Source of the DNA: UMGS1613 sp045636225
GTDB taxonomy: Bacteria; Bacillota_I; Bacilli_A; RF39; UBA660
Assembly: GCA_045636225.1 (NCBI GenBank)
Contig: JAZTXB010000097.1
Location: 1-9,279 of the forward strand
Length of the DNA stretch: 9,279 bases
Reading direction: 5' to 3'
The position numbers and the translations under genes are program-made. The notes below the pieces were generated by a model, which was not told the DNA's origin, did not search any database, and worked only from the letters and a program-made list of their open reading frames with translations. Shown here one piece after another: positions 1 through 6,628 of this stretch (the first letter of the stretch is position 1; every line of letters starts with the position of its first letter).

Positions 1-525
1 TCTATACTGTGGATTATATTTTAAAATAGGTCCAAAAATATAATCATTAGAATTATATTTTTTTAATCCTTTTCTAAATTTTATAATTACATAAGGTTTC
101 CCTTTATCTATTAAAAATATTTCTGAATCAATACAAAAACCTTTAGCAACTACTTCTCTTCTAAGTAAATCTATATTATTATTAGATGATATTATTAGTG
201 TTTCACTTAATTCATTAGTATTTAAAATATCAAGTATAGTACTTGTCCCCATACCACATATAACAATATTATCTGTTTGTTTTATTTTTATACCTTTTAA
301 TCCATCGGTTAATTTAGTTTTTATTTTTTTATCTAAACCATACTTTTTTATATTACTTATAGCACTTTCAAGTGCATTTTTATTTATATCAGTTGCGATA
401 CATTCATTATCATTATTTAAAGTTAAATATATATCTAAATATGCATGATCACAACCAACGTCTATAACTCTCTTTCCAACATCTACTAGAGTTGCTACTG
501 CCTCTAATCTCTTTGATAAATTCAT
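1..525 (-). CDS. trmK: tRNA (adenine(22)-N1)-methyltransferase TrmK, 3' end cut by window edge
   Basis: This open frame runs from an ATG at 525 off the left edge, giving 175 residues of a protein that is normally about 225-240 long, so roughly the last quarter is missing. TrmK is a cytoplasmic SAM-dependent enzyme that methylates N1 of adenine 22 in tRNA. Visible features are the SAM-binding motif I (VIDVGCDHAYL, residues 20-30), the acidic residue of motif II in ATDIN (44-48), and ICGMGTSTILDIL (89-101), at the place where the family has its GMGG-like catalytic loop. The start codon shares one base with the rpoD stop (TAATG), so translation is probably coupled to rpoD. The order dnaG-rpoD-trmK matches other Bacillota, where nif3 often follows. 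Family assignment rests on motifs plus gene order and is firm; the missing C-terminus cannot be judged. Confidence 0.9.
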   Translation of the reverse strand, partial: MNLSKRLEAVATLVDVGKRVIDVGCDHAYLDIYLTLNNDNECIATDINKNALESAISNIKKYGLDKKIKTKLTDGLKGIKIKQTDNIVICGMGTSTILDILNTNELSETLIISSNNNIDLLRREVVAKGFCIDSEIFLIDKGKPYVIIKFRKGLKKYNSNDYIFGPILKYNPQYR

Positions 526-1607
526 TAGTCACCCATATAGTCACGAAGTTTACGAGAACGTGAAGGATGACGTAATTTTCTTAAAGCTTTTGCTTCTATT
601 TGTCTAATTCTTTCTCTTGTTACTCCAAACATTTGACCCACTTCTTCAAGTGTTCTTGGTTTTCCATCTTCAAGACCAAATCTAAGTCTAATTACTTTTT
701 CTTCTCTTTCAGTTAAAGTTTCAAGTACTTGACTTATTTCATCTTTTAACATTTCGTTAGTAGCAAATTCTTCAGGACTTAAATTTCTTTCATCTTTTAT
801 GAAATCTCCTAAATGAGAATCATCTTCTTCACCTATTGGAGTTTCTAAGCTTACTGGGTCTTGACTAATTTTATATATTTCACGAACTTTTTCTACTGTT
901 GTATTCATTTTTTTAGCAAGTTCTTCTTCGCTAGGTTCACGATTAAGTTCAAGTGTTAATTGTCTTTGTACTCTTGCAAGTTTATTAATAGTTTCTACCA
1001 TATGTACTGGTACACGTATAGTACGAGCTTGATCTGCTATTGCACGTGTTATAGCTTGTCTAATCCACCAAGTTGCATATGTAGAAAATTTATATCCTTT
1101 AGTAACATCGAATTTATCTACCGCTTTCATAAGACCAATATTACCTTCTTGAATTAAATCTAGAAATAACATTCCACGTCCTACATAACGTTTTGCAATA
1201 CTTACAACTAAACGAAGATTAGCTTCTGCAAGTACATTTTTTGCTGTTTCATCTCCTGCAGTAATTCTATCTGCAAGTTCTCCCTCTTCTTCTAATGTTA
1301 ACAGTTTAATTTGACCTATTTCTTTCAAATACATTCTAACTGGATCATTTATTGTTAAATCTTTTGTAAGCGCATTATCATCTAAAAGTAATTTAGAAGA
1401 ATCATCGTCGTCTCCTTGTTCACTTTCAGAAATAATAGCTATATTATTTTCATTGAATGCATTATATAAATCATCTAAGCTATCTGCATCTAAATCAAGT
1501 CCTTTTAACGATGCAGCTAACTCTTCATAAGTAACAAAACCTTTCTCTTTACCTTTAGCAACTAAATCCTTTTTTCTTTCTTCAAATGTTTTAATTTCAT
1601 CTACCAT
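525..1607 (-). CDS. rpoD: RNA polymerase primary sigma factor SigA/RpoD
   Basis: This is the 360-residue housekeeping sigma factor, close in length to the roughly 370 residues usual in Bacillota. It directs core RNA polymerase to -35/-10 promoters. A short acidic region 1.1 occupies about residues 1-80, ending in an Asp-rich stretch (66-69). Region 1.2 is around 87-115 (NDPVRMYLKEIGQI). Region 2 spans about 126-208, including the core-binding and -10 recognition helices (DLIQEGNIGLMKAVDKF and YATWWIRQAI). Region 3 follows at about 210-285. Region 4 is at about 296-356, with the -35-reading helix-turn-helix LEEVGQMFGVTRERIRQIE. The ATG at 1607 is preceded by AAGGAG (1616-1621) with 8 bases of spacing, lying inside the end of dnaG. 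The gene overlaps dnaG by 11 bases and touches trmK, so it probably belongs to a dnaG-led transcript. All recognition residues appear intact. Confidence 0.98.
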   Translation of the reverse strand: MVDEIKTFEERKKDLVAKGKEKGFVTYEELAASLKGLDLDADSLDDLYNAFNENNIAIISESEQGDDDDSSKLLLDDNALTKDLTINDPVRMYLKEIGQIKLLTLEEEGELADRITAGDETAKNVLAEANLRLVVSIAKRYVGRGMLFLDLIQEGNIGLMKAVDKFDVTKGYKFSTYATWWIRQAITRAIADQARTIRVPVHMVETINKLARVQRQLTLELNREPSEEELAKKMNTTVEKVREIYKISQDPVSLETPIGEEDDSHLGDFIKDERNLSPEEFATNEMLKDEISQVLETLTEREEKVIRLRFGLEDGKPRTLEEVGQMFGVTRERIRQIEAKALRKLRHPSRSRKLRDYMGD

Positions 1608-3330
1608 GTTCTTCTCTCCTTCTTTTAATCTCTAATGCTTTGTTAGCAAGTTCTATTTTCTTTTTTATATCTACTTCATTTTTTAATTTTTCTTTATATA
1701 TTTTTGTTTGTTGTTTTTCATTATACTCTCTTATATTTTCTAAATAATCATCTACTTCTTCATAATTAACTATGGTTGGAAGGTCTAAAGAAGTTACCTC
1801 ACCAATTGTTTTTATCGACTCACTATCATCACTTAAATAAGTAATCAAATCAGCTACATCAATATATCCATTTTGTTTATAAAATTGAGCTATCTGAAAA
1901 GATAAATGTCTATATTTATCTACCTGCATATGAGTAACTTTTTTCTCATACATCCTTATAACTGCTTTATCTATTAACATATAATAAATTAAATTTCTTT
2001 CAGATTTTTGATATTTATTTAATTTAGTATTAGCAACTTTTTTTACCTCTATTTTAATAGGTTCTTTTTTTGTTAATTTACTTTTTAATAATTCAATATC
2101 AATATCTGCTTCCTTACTTAATTTTTTGATACTAACTTCTCTTAATATATCATCATCTATTTTATTTATTTCATTTATCATCGTATTAATATATGTAGCT
2201 AGTTCTTTTGTATTTTTTAAATTATATTCTTTTTTTAATAAAGATTCTTTAAATTCCATTATATCCATTGGATTATCTATTTTTGATTTAAAAGAATCTC
2301 CACCATTTTTTATTATATAATCATCAGGATCACTATTATTTTCAAGTCTTACTATTTTAGGTTCTATCCCTAACTTAGTAAGTTCTTCAATAGCTCCTTT
2401 TGTTGCTTTTAATCCTGCATCATCTCCATCAAAACAAAGTATTACATTACTAGATAATTTTCTAATAAGCATAGCCTGTTCTTTACCAAATGCAGTACCA
2501 AGCGTGGCTACACAATTCTTAACTCCTATTGTATATGCTCTAATAATATCCATAGGTCCTTCCATAATAATCACATGTTTTTTACGTCTACATTCATCTT
2601 TTGCCCTGTGATAATTATATAAAAGTTCCCTTTTTTTAAATATATCTGTTTCCTTAGAATTTACATATTTATTTTCAGTCTCTCCATTATAAACTCTACC
2701 ATTATAACCTATTACTTTTCCATTTAAATCATAAAGTGGGAACATAATTCTATTTCTATATACATCATTTAATATATAGTTATTCTCGTTAACTAAACCA
2801 CTTCTAATAAGTGTTTTATCATCATATTTTTTAGATTTTAATAACTTAGTTAGTATGTCTTTTTCGTTAAGAGAAAGACCTATACCAAATTCTTTTATTA
2901 TATTATCATCAAGATTTCTAGAATGTAAATATTCTTTTGCTTTTTTACCAAGTTCTGTATTTATATTGTTTTGATAAAATTTTTGACTTAATTCATAAAT
3001 ATCATATAAATCTTGATGTTTATTTACTTTTTTAACTTGTCCAACATTAATACTAATACTAGCCATATCCGCACATTTTTTTACAGCTTCCATAAAACTA
3101 ATATTTTCATAATCTTGAATAAATTTAAATACGTTTCCAGTTGCTCCACAAGAAAAACATGTATATATTTGTTTTTCTTTTGAGACACTCATACTTGGAG
3201 AATGATCATCATGAAATGGACAAACACCAAAATAATTTTTACCTTTAGATGTTAAAGGTAAATAATTAGAAATAACATCTACTATATCTAAATTGTTTCT
3301 AATTTCATTAAGTGTGTTATTGTCTATCAT
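1597..3330 (-). CDS. dnaG: DNA primase DnaG
   Basis: DnaG synthesises RNA primers for the lagging strand at the replication fork and is recruited by the DnaB-type helicase. The 577-residue length is normal. A CHC2 zinc-binding domain covers about residues 1-95, with ligands C37, H40, C58 and C61 (CPFH, then CFSC). The catalytic core contains the TOPRIM motifs: MEGPMD (256-261, catalytic E257) and DGDDAG (301-306, metal-binding D301 and D303), with DPDD (334-337) completing the acidic cluster. The C-terminal part, about 440-577, is a diverged helical helicase-interaction region. The ATG at 3330 follows AGGAAGTGAT, one mismatch from the anti-Shine-Dalgarno complement. The stop TGA lies 11 bases inside rpoD. 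This is the first gene of the dnaG-rpoD-trmK block; its promoter is only weakly visible. Confidence 0.97.
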   Translation of the reverse strand: MIDNNTLNEIRNNLDIVDVISNYLPLTSKGKNYFGVCPFHDDHSPSMSVSKEKQIYTCFSCGATGNVFKFIQDYENISFMEAVKKCADMASISINVGQVKKVNKHQDLYDIYELSQKFYQNNINTELGKKAKEYLHSRNLDDNIIKEFGIGLSLNEKDILTKLLKSKKYDDKTLIRSGLVNENNYILNDVYRNRIMFPLYDLNGKVIGYNGRVYNGETENKYVNSKETDIFKKRELLYNYHRAKDECRRKKHVIIMEGPMDIIRAYTIGVKNCVATLGTAFGKEQAMLIRKLSSNVILCFDGDDAGLKATKGAIEELTKLGIEPKIVRLENNSDPDDYIIKNGGDSFKSKIDNPMDIMEFKESLLKKEYNLKNTKELATYINTMINEINKIDDDILREVSIKKLSKEADIDIELLKSKLTKKEPIKIEVKKVANTKLNKYQKSERNLIYYMLIDKAVIRMYEKKVTHMQVDKYRHLSFQIAQFYKQNGYIDVADLITYLSDDSESIKTIGEVTSLDLPTIVNYEEVDDYLENIREYNEKQQTKIYKEKLKNEVDIKKKIELANKALEIKRRREEHGR

Positions 3331-3402
3331 AATATCACTTCCTAAACATCCCTATAATTAATAAACGACAAAAAAAGAGAAAATCCTTTTTTTATTTAAC
3401 TT

Positions 3403-3430
3403 TTTATAAAAAAATTGTATTTATATACAA
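3403..3430 (-). promoter_or_regulatory. Weak candidate promoter for dnaG-rpoD-trmK
   Basis: On the minus strand TTGTAT (3425-3430) and TATAAA (3403-3408) are separated by 16 bases. The -10 matches five of six consensus positions but the -35 only three. The -35 sits in a palindrome that can also be read as a terminator hairpin, so promoter and terminator readings compete. No better hexamer pair was found between here and the dnaG start, so dnaG may also be reached by read-through from the strong promoter at 3946-3973. Confidence 0.3.
3415..3430. repeat. 16-bp palindrome TTGTAT-N4-ATACAA upstream of dnaG
   Basis: The arms TTGTAT (3415-3420) and ATACAA (3425-3430) are perfect inverted repeats around a 4-base spacer. 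On the minus strand the palindrome is followed by seven T residues (3408-3414), so as RNA it could act as a weak second terminator after the gene at 3449-3919. As DNA it could be an operator over the candidate dnaG -35. With A/T-rich arms, chance is also possible. Confidence 0.4.
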
Positions 3431-3460
3431 AAAAGATGAAATAATAGCCTAAATCATCTT
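3428..3460 (-). terminator. Moderate intrinsic terminator of the 3449-3919 gene
   Basis: On the minus strand AAGATGA (3460-3454) and TCATCTT (3439-3433) form a 7-bp stem with a 14-base loop, followed by a T-run down to 3428. The upstream arm lies in the last codons of the gene and the TAG stop is in the loop. The long loop and two G/C pairs make it leaky at best, so read-through towards dnaG is plausible. Confidence 0.5.
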
Positions 3461-3919
3461 ATGTTTTTCGTTTTCCATTAATTTATCAATAAAATTTGGG
3501 TTTTCTTTTATATATTCATTTACAATACAATACAAATTTGAAAGTTCTTTTTTACTAACTTTGCCATCTATGCAACATTCTCCTAATAAACTCACAAGAG
3601 GAAGACAAAAAACCATTTTAAGAAAATGTAAGAAATAGTGTCTACCTGCTTTGTGCCATGGACAAACTATTTCACTAAATCTAACTTCATATCTATCTAC
3701 ATATTCACCTGTAAAAAATTCTGATAAATAAGGGCCATCTGAGTGGCTAAATTTTTCTTCCTTACATATTATAAATTTTTGTTCGTTATCATCAGCTTCT
3801 ATAAAAATTCCATATAAATTATTAATCGTTACCATTTCATTTTCATTATTTATTTTATTTGAAATAACACTTTTTAACTCAGATATTAATTCTTTATTTT
3901 TATAACTTATATTCTCCAT
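3449..3919 (-). CDS. Hypothetical protein, 156 residues, Cys/His-rich second half
   Basis: I do not recognise this family. The ATG at 3919 has GAGGAAG just upstream and a perfect-consensus promoter behind it, so it is very likely expressed. The N-terminal half is charged and soluble-looking. The second half holds C86-P-W-H89, then H94, H98, C105, the pair C115/C116 and C131, around a short hydrophobic stretch (about 97-113: FLHFLKMVFCLPLVSLL). That stretch could be one membrane-associated helix or a buried core helix. The Cys/His residues could bind a metal or form disulfides, but none matches a standard zinc-finger spacing. It stands alone: uvsE ends 54 bases upstream of its start and dnaG follows after a leaky terminator. 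Candidate roles cannot be narrowed from sequence alone. Confidence 0.8.
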   Translation of the reverse strand: MENISYKNKELISELKSVISNKINNENEMVTINNLYGIFIEADDNEQKFIICKEEKFSHSDGPYLSEFFTGEYVDRYEVRFSEIVCPWHKAGRHYFLHFLKMVFCLPLVSLLGECCIDGKVSKKELSNLYCIVNEYIKENPNFIDKLMENEKHKMI

Positions 3920-3945
3920 GCTACTTCCTCATTTCAACGAAGCTT

Positions 3946-3973
3946 ATTATATCAAAATTTAATAATTTGTCAA
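3946..3973 (-). promoter_or_regulatory. Perfect-consensus sigma-A promoter for the 3449-3919 gene
   Basis: On the minus strand TTGACA (3968-3973) and TATAAT (3946-3951) are both exact consensus hexamers with a 16-base spacer. Transcription should start near 3940, leaving a leader of about 20 bases with GAGGAAG before the ATG at 3919. The -35 hexamer directly abuts the uvsE stop codon (TAG at 3974-3976). This is the best-matching promoter in the window. Confidence 0.88.
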
Positions 3974-4906
3974 CTAAATATATATTGTATTTTTTTCTAT
4001 TTTATAGTCTGTTTTATACTTAAGTTCTCTTATTAATCTAAAAAGAGAGTCATCTTTTTTCTTAGCCTCTATCATAACATCAAAGTCTTTATTTGTAAAT
4101 CTTATTTTTTCTATAAAATCTATAAAATCTGATGAATCTATATAATCATTATGGCTTCTTTTATTTTTTTTATCTTTAGGAGAAGAAAAATGAATTTTAG
4201 GTACTTCATCTTTCCAAGTATTAAAAATTCTTTCTATATAATTTTCTATTTTCTCATTATTTTTATTAACTTTAAAATGATGATAATCAAGTACCATTGG
4301 TATATTTAATTTTTCACATAAACTTAAAACATTTCTAATATTATAACTTCTATCATCATTTTCAAGTACTATTAATTTTTTTAAGTCATTATTTAGTTTA
4401 TTAAAATTATTTATAAATCTTTGTATACCTAATCTTTTTCCTCCTACTTTACTTCCTACATGAAGTACTATTTTTGAATTTATATCCATACATTTATACA
4501 TTTTTTGATAAAACTGGAGTATATTAATTGTAGATATTACTACATCCTCATTAACACTATTAAGCACTGTATAAGCTGATGGATGGATATCTACTCTTAA
4601 ATTATTTTCTTTTATTATATCCCCTATTTTTTTATAATAGTTTTTATATTTGTTTATAAAATCATAATGAACATCAGGATGATTTACAAGGGGTATTAAT
4701 TCTGATGTCATTCTAAAAAACATAATATCATTTTTTATATTGTATTTTAATATTTTTTCTAAAGACTTAAAATTACTTTTAATAACACTATCTAATTTTT
4801 CATTTGCCTTAACACCTAATTTTTTATAGTTCGTATAAGTTAATGTATGTGAAGCAGTCTCATTAATAGTTACTGGAAGACATGCATATCCTAATCTTAT
4901 TTTCAT
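3974..4906 (-). CDS. uvsE: UV DNA damage endonuclease UvsE (UVDE)
   Basis: UvsE nicks DNA immediately 5' of UV photoproducts and some other lesions, starting an excision route independent of UvrABC. The protein is 310 residues, usual for bacterial members, and opens with the family signature RLGYACLPVTI (3-13). The metal-binding TIM-barrel residues line up in order and spacing with those I recall for the Thermus enzyme: H108 (HPSAY), H149 (LHVGS), E182 (LENDD), D207 and H210 (LDYHHF), K237 and H239 (PKIHFSSP), H252 (HNDY) and E280 (MIEAK). The lysine is the one reported to be carboxylated. In HPSAY the position recalled as a lesion-probing Gln is Ala, with the adjacent Tyr kept; this site varies in the family. 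ATG at 4906 follows AAGGTGA (4911-4917). The gene is divergent from 4946 with only 39 bases between, and no convincing promoter was found. Confidence 0.95.
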   Translation of the reverse strand: MKIRLGYACLPVTINETASHTLTYTNYKKLGVKANEKLDSVIKSNFKSLEKILKYNIKNDIMFFRMTSELIPLVNHPDVHYDFINKYKNYYKKIGDIIKENNLRVDIHPSAYTVLNSVNEDVVISTINILQFYQKMYKCMDINSKIVLHVGSKVGGKRLGIQRFINNFNKLNNDLKKLIVLENDDRSYNIRNVLSLCEKLNIPMVLDYHHFKVNKNNEKIENYIERIFNTWKDEVPKIHFSSPKDKKNKRSHNDYIDSSDFIDFIEKIRFTNKDFDVMIEAKKKDDSLFRLIRELKYKTDYKIEKNTIYI

Positions 4907-4945
4907 AATATCACCTTTATTAGTATAAATAGAAAGGAGTTTTTT

Positions 4946-5482
4946 ATGACCTTAAAAAAATCAAGAATAATAAGTACTATAGGTATATTCTTGCTTTGTT
5001 TTTTATTTCATTTTATGTATGATTGGTTTCCGTGTTATTTTACAACAATATTTTTTCCAGTTAATGAATCTATATGGGAACATATGAAATTGTTATTTAG
5101 CGCGGTTGTATTTTATGGGATTATAGATTATATAATACTTCAAAAATTTAAAATAAAATATAATAATTTCTTTACATCTTTGTTTGTTTCTGCTATTTCT
5201 ATTATTCCAATATATTTAGTTATGTTTTTACCTATATATTATAAAATAGGTGAAAATATGGTTATTACTATAGGAATTATGTTAATAACAATTATAACAT
5301 CTCAAATAATTAGTTACTATATTTTAAAAGCAAAAGATTGTGACAAACTAAATATAATTTCTTTAATACTTATTATTGTTTCTTATATAGTATTTGCTTA
5401 TCTTACTTATTATCCTATAAAAAATGAATTATTCTTTGACGTGCAAGAAGAAAAATACGGACTAAACAATTATAATGTTTAA
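4946..5482 (+). CDS. Five-helix membrane protein, DUF6512-like
   Basis: This is the only plus-strand gene in the window: a 178-residue integral membrane protein with about five hydrophobic helices (roughly 8-30, 48-67, 76-98, 104-127 and 136-156). The first half carries FHFMYDWFP (21-29) and PVNESIWEHMKLLF (38-51). From memory, this motif pair is typical of small clostridial proteins grouped as DUF6512; no function is known to me, and the family name needs a profile search. The ATG at 4946 has an excellent AAAGGAG (4933-4939) six bases upstream. A possible -10, TATAAA (4924-4929), lacks a good -35. The last codons and stop lie within the bidirectional terminator at 5455-5495. The gene is divergent from uvsE and convergent with 5494-6006, so it is transcribed alone. 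Confidence 0.85.
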   Translation: MTLKKSRIISTIGIFLLCFLFHFMYDWFPCYFTTIFFPVNESIWEHMKLLFSAVVFYGIIDYIILQKFKIKYNNFFTSLFVSAISIIPIYLVMFLPIYYKIGENMVITIGIMLITIITSQIISYYILKAKDCDKLNIISLILIIVSYIVFAYLTYYPIKNELFFDVQEEKYGLNNYNV

Positions 5483-5495
5483 TCCGTATCTTTTT
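5455..5495. terminator. Bidirectional intrinsic terminator between convergent genes
   Basis: ATACGGA (5455-5461) pairs with TCCGTAT (5483-5489). After a single C/A mismatch, TAAACA (5463-5468) pairs with TGTTTA (5476-5481), closing a 7-base loop. On the plus strand CTTTTT follows; on the minus strand the stem is followed by TTTTT (5454-5450). It can therefore stop transcripts from 4946-5482 (whose stop lies within it) and from 5494-6006 (whose stop TAA, 5494-5496, touches it). Confidence 0.88.
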
Positions 5496-6006
5496 AATTA
5501 CCTATATATTTTTGATATTTTGATTCTGATATATCGATATTGTTTAATCTATAAAAAAGTTGTTGCAATATATATTTTGGAACTTGTTTATCAATATAAA
5601 TAAGCAGCTCGCGTTCCACATTAAAAATATTCATAAAACTTGCAAGACGAGTACGTCCATTGTAATCTATTTTTTCTAAATCATCAATTTTTTCAGTAGA
5701 ATTTTTCTCATATATAACCTTACCGGTGAAAATATCTGTTAAGGTTGATTTATATTCATTTATTATAGTACCATATTTATTTTCTCCTGTTATATTTTCA
5801 ACAGCTAATCTAACTAAACAATGAATTCCATTTTCAATCCAAACGTATACATCAGATATATCTATTACATCGTGATTGTTTGTATTTTCCATCATTTGTT
5901 TAATTTTTAATAATTGCTCTTTTTCTTTTTCCAAAAGTTCTTTTTCTAATTTTATATCTGCAAGAGTTCTTTCTAACTCTTTTTGTTTTTTATTTTTTCC
6001 AAACAT
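5494..6006 (-). CDS. Hypothetical coiled-coil protein, downstream paralog of a tandem pair
   Basis: This 170-residue protein is of unknown function. Residues about 3-42 are heptad-like and rich in Lys/Glu/Leu (ELLEKEKEQLLKIKQ), indicating a coiled coil. A compact domain of about 120 residues follows, with VIDISDVYVW (47-56), LTDIFTGKVIYEK (89-101), VPKYILQQLFYRLNNIDI (142-159) and no membrane helices or signal peptide. The same blocks occur in order in the gene immediately upstream (6023-6556), showing a tandem duplication with divergence in the middle. The intergenic gap is 16 bases and the Shine-Dalgarno is weak (GTGAG near the ATG at 6006), so it is probably co-transcribed with and dependent on its partner. 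The bidirectional terminator ends the pair. No nuclease, kinase or toxin motif is visible. Confidence 0.8.
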   Translation of the reverse strand: MFGKNKKQKELERTLADIKLEKELLEKEKEQLLKIKQMMENTNNHDVIDISDVYVWIENGIHCLVRLAVENITGENKYGTIINEYKSTLTDIFTGKVIYEKNSTEKIDDLEKIDYNGRTRLASFMNIFNVERELLIYIDKQVPKYILQQLFYRLNNIDISESKYQKYIGN

Positions 6007-6022
6007 AATCTCACATCACTTA

Positions 6023-6556
6023 CTACTTTTCTAAAAATTTAATTTTTGGTTCTTCTATTAATTCATTTTTTGAATTAACAATATCGACATTATTAATTCT
6101 ATAAAAAACTTGATACATAATATATCTAGGAACCTTTTTATTAGGATATTCAAGTACTGTTCTATCTTCCTCAACAATTGGATAAAACTCTGCACGTATA
6201 GTTTCTTCTCCAAAGCGCATACCTAATAATTCGCTTCTTTCTATTTTGCTCACAGATGACTTTTCATAAATTACTTTTCCAGTAAAAACATCGATTAACT
6301 TAGATTCATATCCAGAAGCCTCACGACCCAACCCATTCATCGTTCTACCAACAATACTTCTTTCTTTTAACTCAACTATATTTTTAACTCCATTTACTTC
6401 CCATATATACACATTCGATACATCTATCATATCTGGATTATTAGTATTTTCAAGTTGATCTTTTATTTTTAATAATTCTAATTTTTCTTTTTCTAACAAT
6501 TCTCTTTGTTTTTTTATTTCTTCTATTTCTCTATTTCTTTTATTAAAAAAAAACAT
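6023..6556 (-). CDS. Hypothetical coiled-coil protein, upstream paralog of a tandem pair
   Basis: This 177-residue protein is of unknown function and the first gene of a two-gene unit with 5494-6006. Residues about 5-37 form a charged coiled coil (ELLEKEKLELLKIKD), followed by ENTNNPDMIDVSNVYIW (36-52), LIDVFTGKVIYEK (87-99) and VPRYIMYQVFYRINNVDI (142-159), all matching the paralog closely. The central part, about 60-85 and 100-135, is poorly conserved and could carry the specificity difference. ATG at 6556 follows GAGGTGAGG and an extended -10 promoter. The start is immediately followed by nine T residues encoding MFFF, so length change there would abolish the frame. It ends with two in-frame stops, TAG then TAA. 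It is soluble by composition; no catalytic motif is recognised. Partner binding through the coiled coil is only an inference. Confidence 0.82.
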   Translation of the reverse strand: MFFFNKRNREIEEIKKQRELLEKEKLELLKIKDQLENTNNPDMIDVSNVYIWEVNGVKNIVELKERSIVGRTMNGLGREASGYESKLIDVFTGKVIYEKSSVSKIERSELLGMRFGEETIRAEFYPIVEEDRTVLEYPNKKVPRYIMYQVFYRINNVDIVNSKNELIEEPKIKFLEK

Positions 6557-6576
6557 AAAACCTCACCTCGAAGGAT

Positions 6577-6606
6577 ATTATACCATATTTTTTTAATTTG
6601 TAGCAA
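6577..6606 (-). promoter_or_regulatory. Extended -10 promoter for the tandem paralog pair
   Basis: On the minus strand TATAAT (6577-6582) is preceded by TGG, giving a TGnTATAAT extended -10. TTGCTA (6601-6606) lies 18 bases upstream as a four-of-six -35. Transcription should begin near 6570, just before GAGGTGAGG and the ATG at 6556. The -35 overlaps the T-run of the terminator at 6605-6628. Confidence 0.8.
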
Positions 6607-6628
6607 AAAAAGAGAACCATAGGTTCTC
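6605..6628 (-). terminator. Strong intrinsic terminator upstream of the paralog pair
   Basis: GAGAACC (6612-6618) and GGTTCTC (6622-6628) form a perfect 7-bp stem with a 3-base loop. On the minus strand it runs directly into seven T residues (6611-6605). It would stop any minus-strand transcript arriving from 6630 or beyond, insulating the paralog pair. Confidence 0.85.

Noticed and set aside
960..1157. Plus-strand open frame inside rpoD
   Set aside because: It is antisense to highly conserved sigma region 2 codons and has no ribosome binding site.
2126..2320. Plus-strand open frame inside dnaG
   Set aside because: Antisense shadow of dnaG; no ribosome binding site or promoter.
6612..6628. 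GAACC-ATA-GGTTC resembles a LexA/SOS box
   Set aside because: The GAAC and GTTC half-sites are five bases apart rather than four, the flanking C/G are absent, and the perfect stem plus T7 explains it as a terminator.
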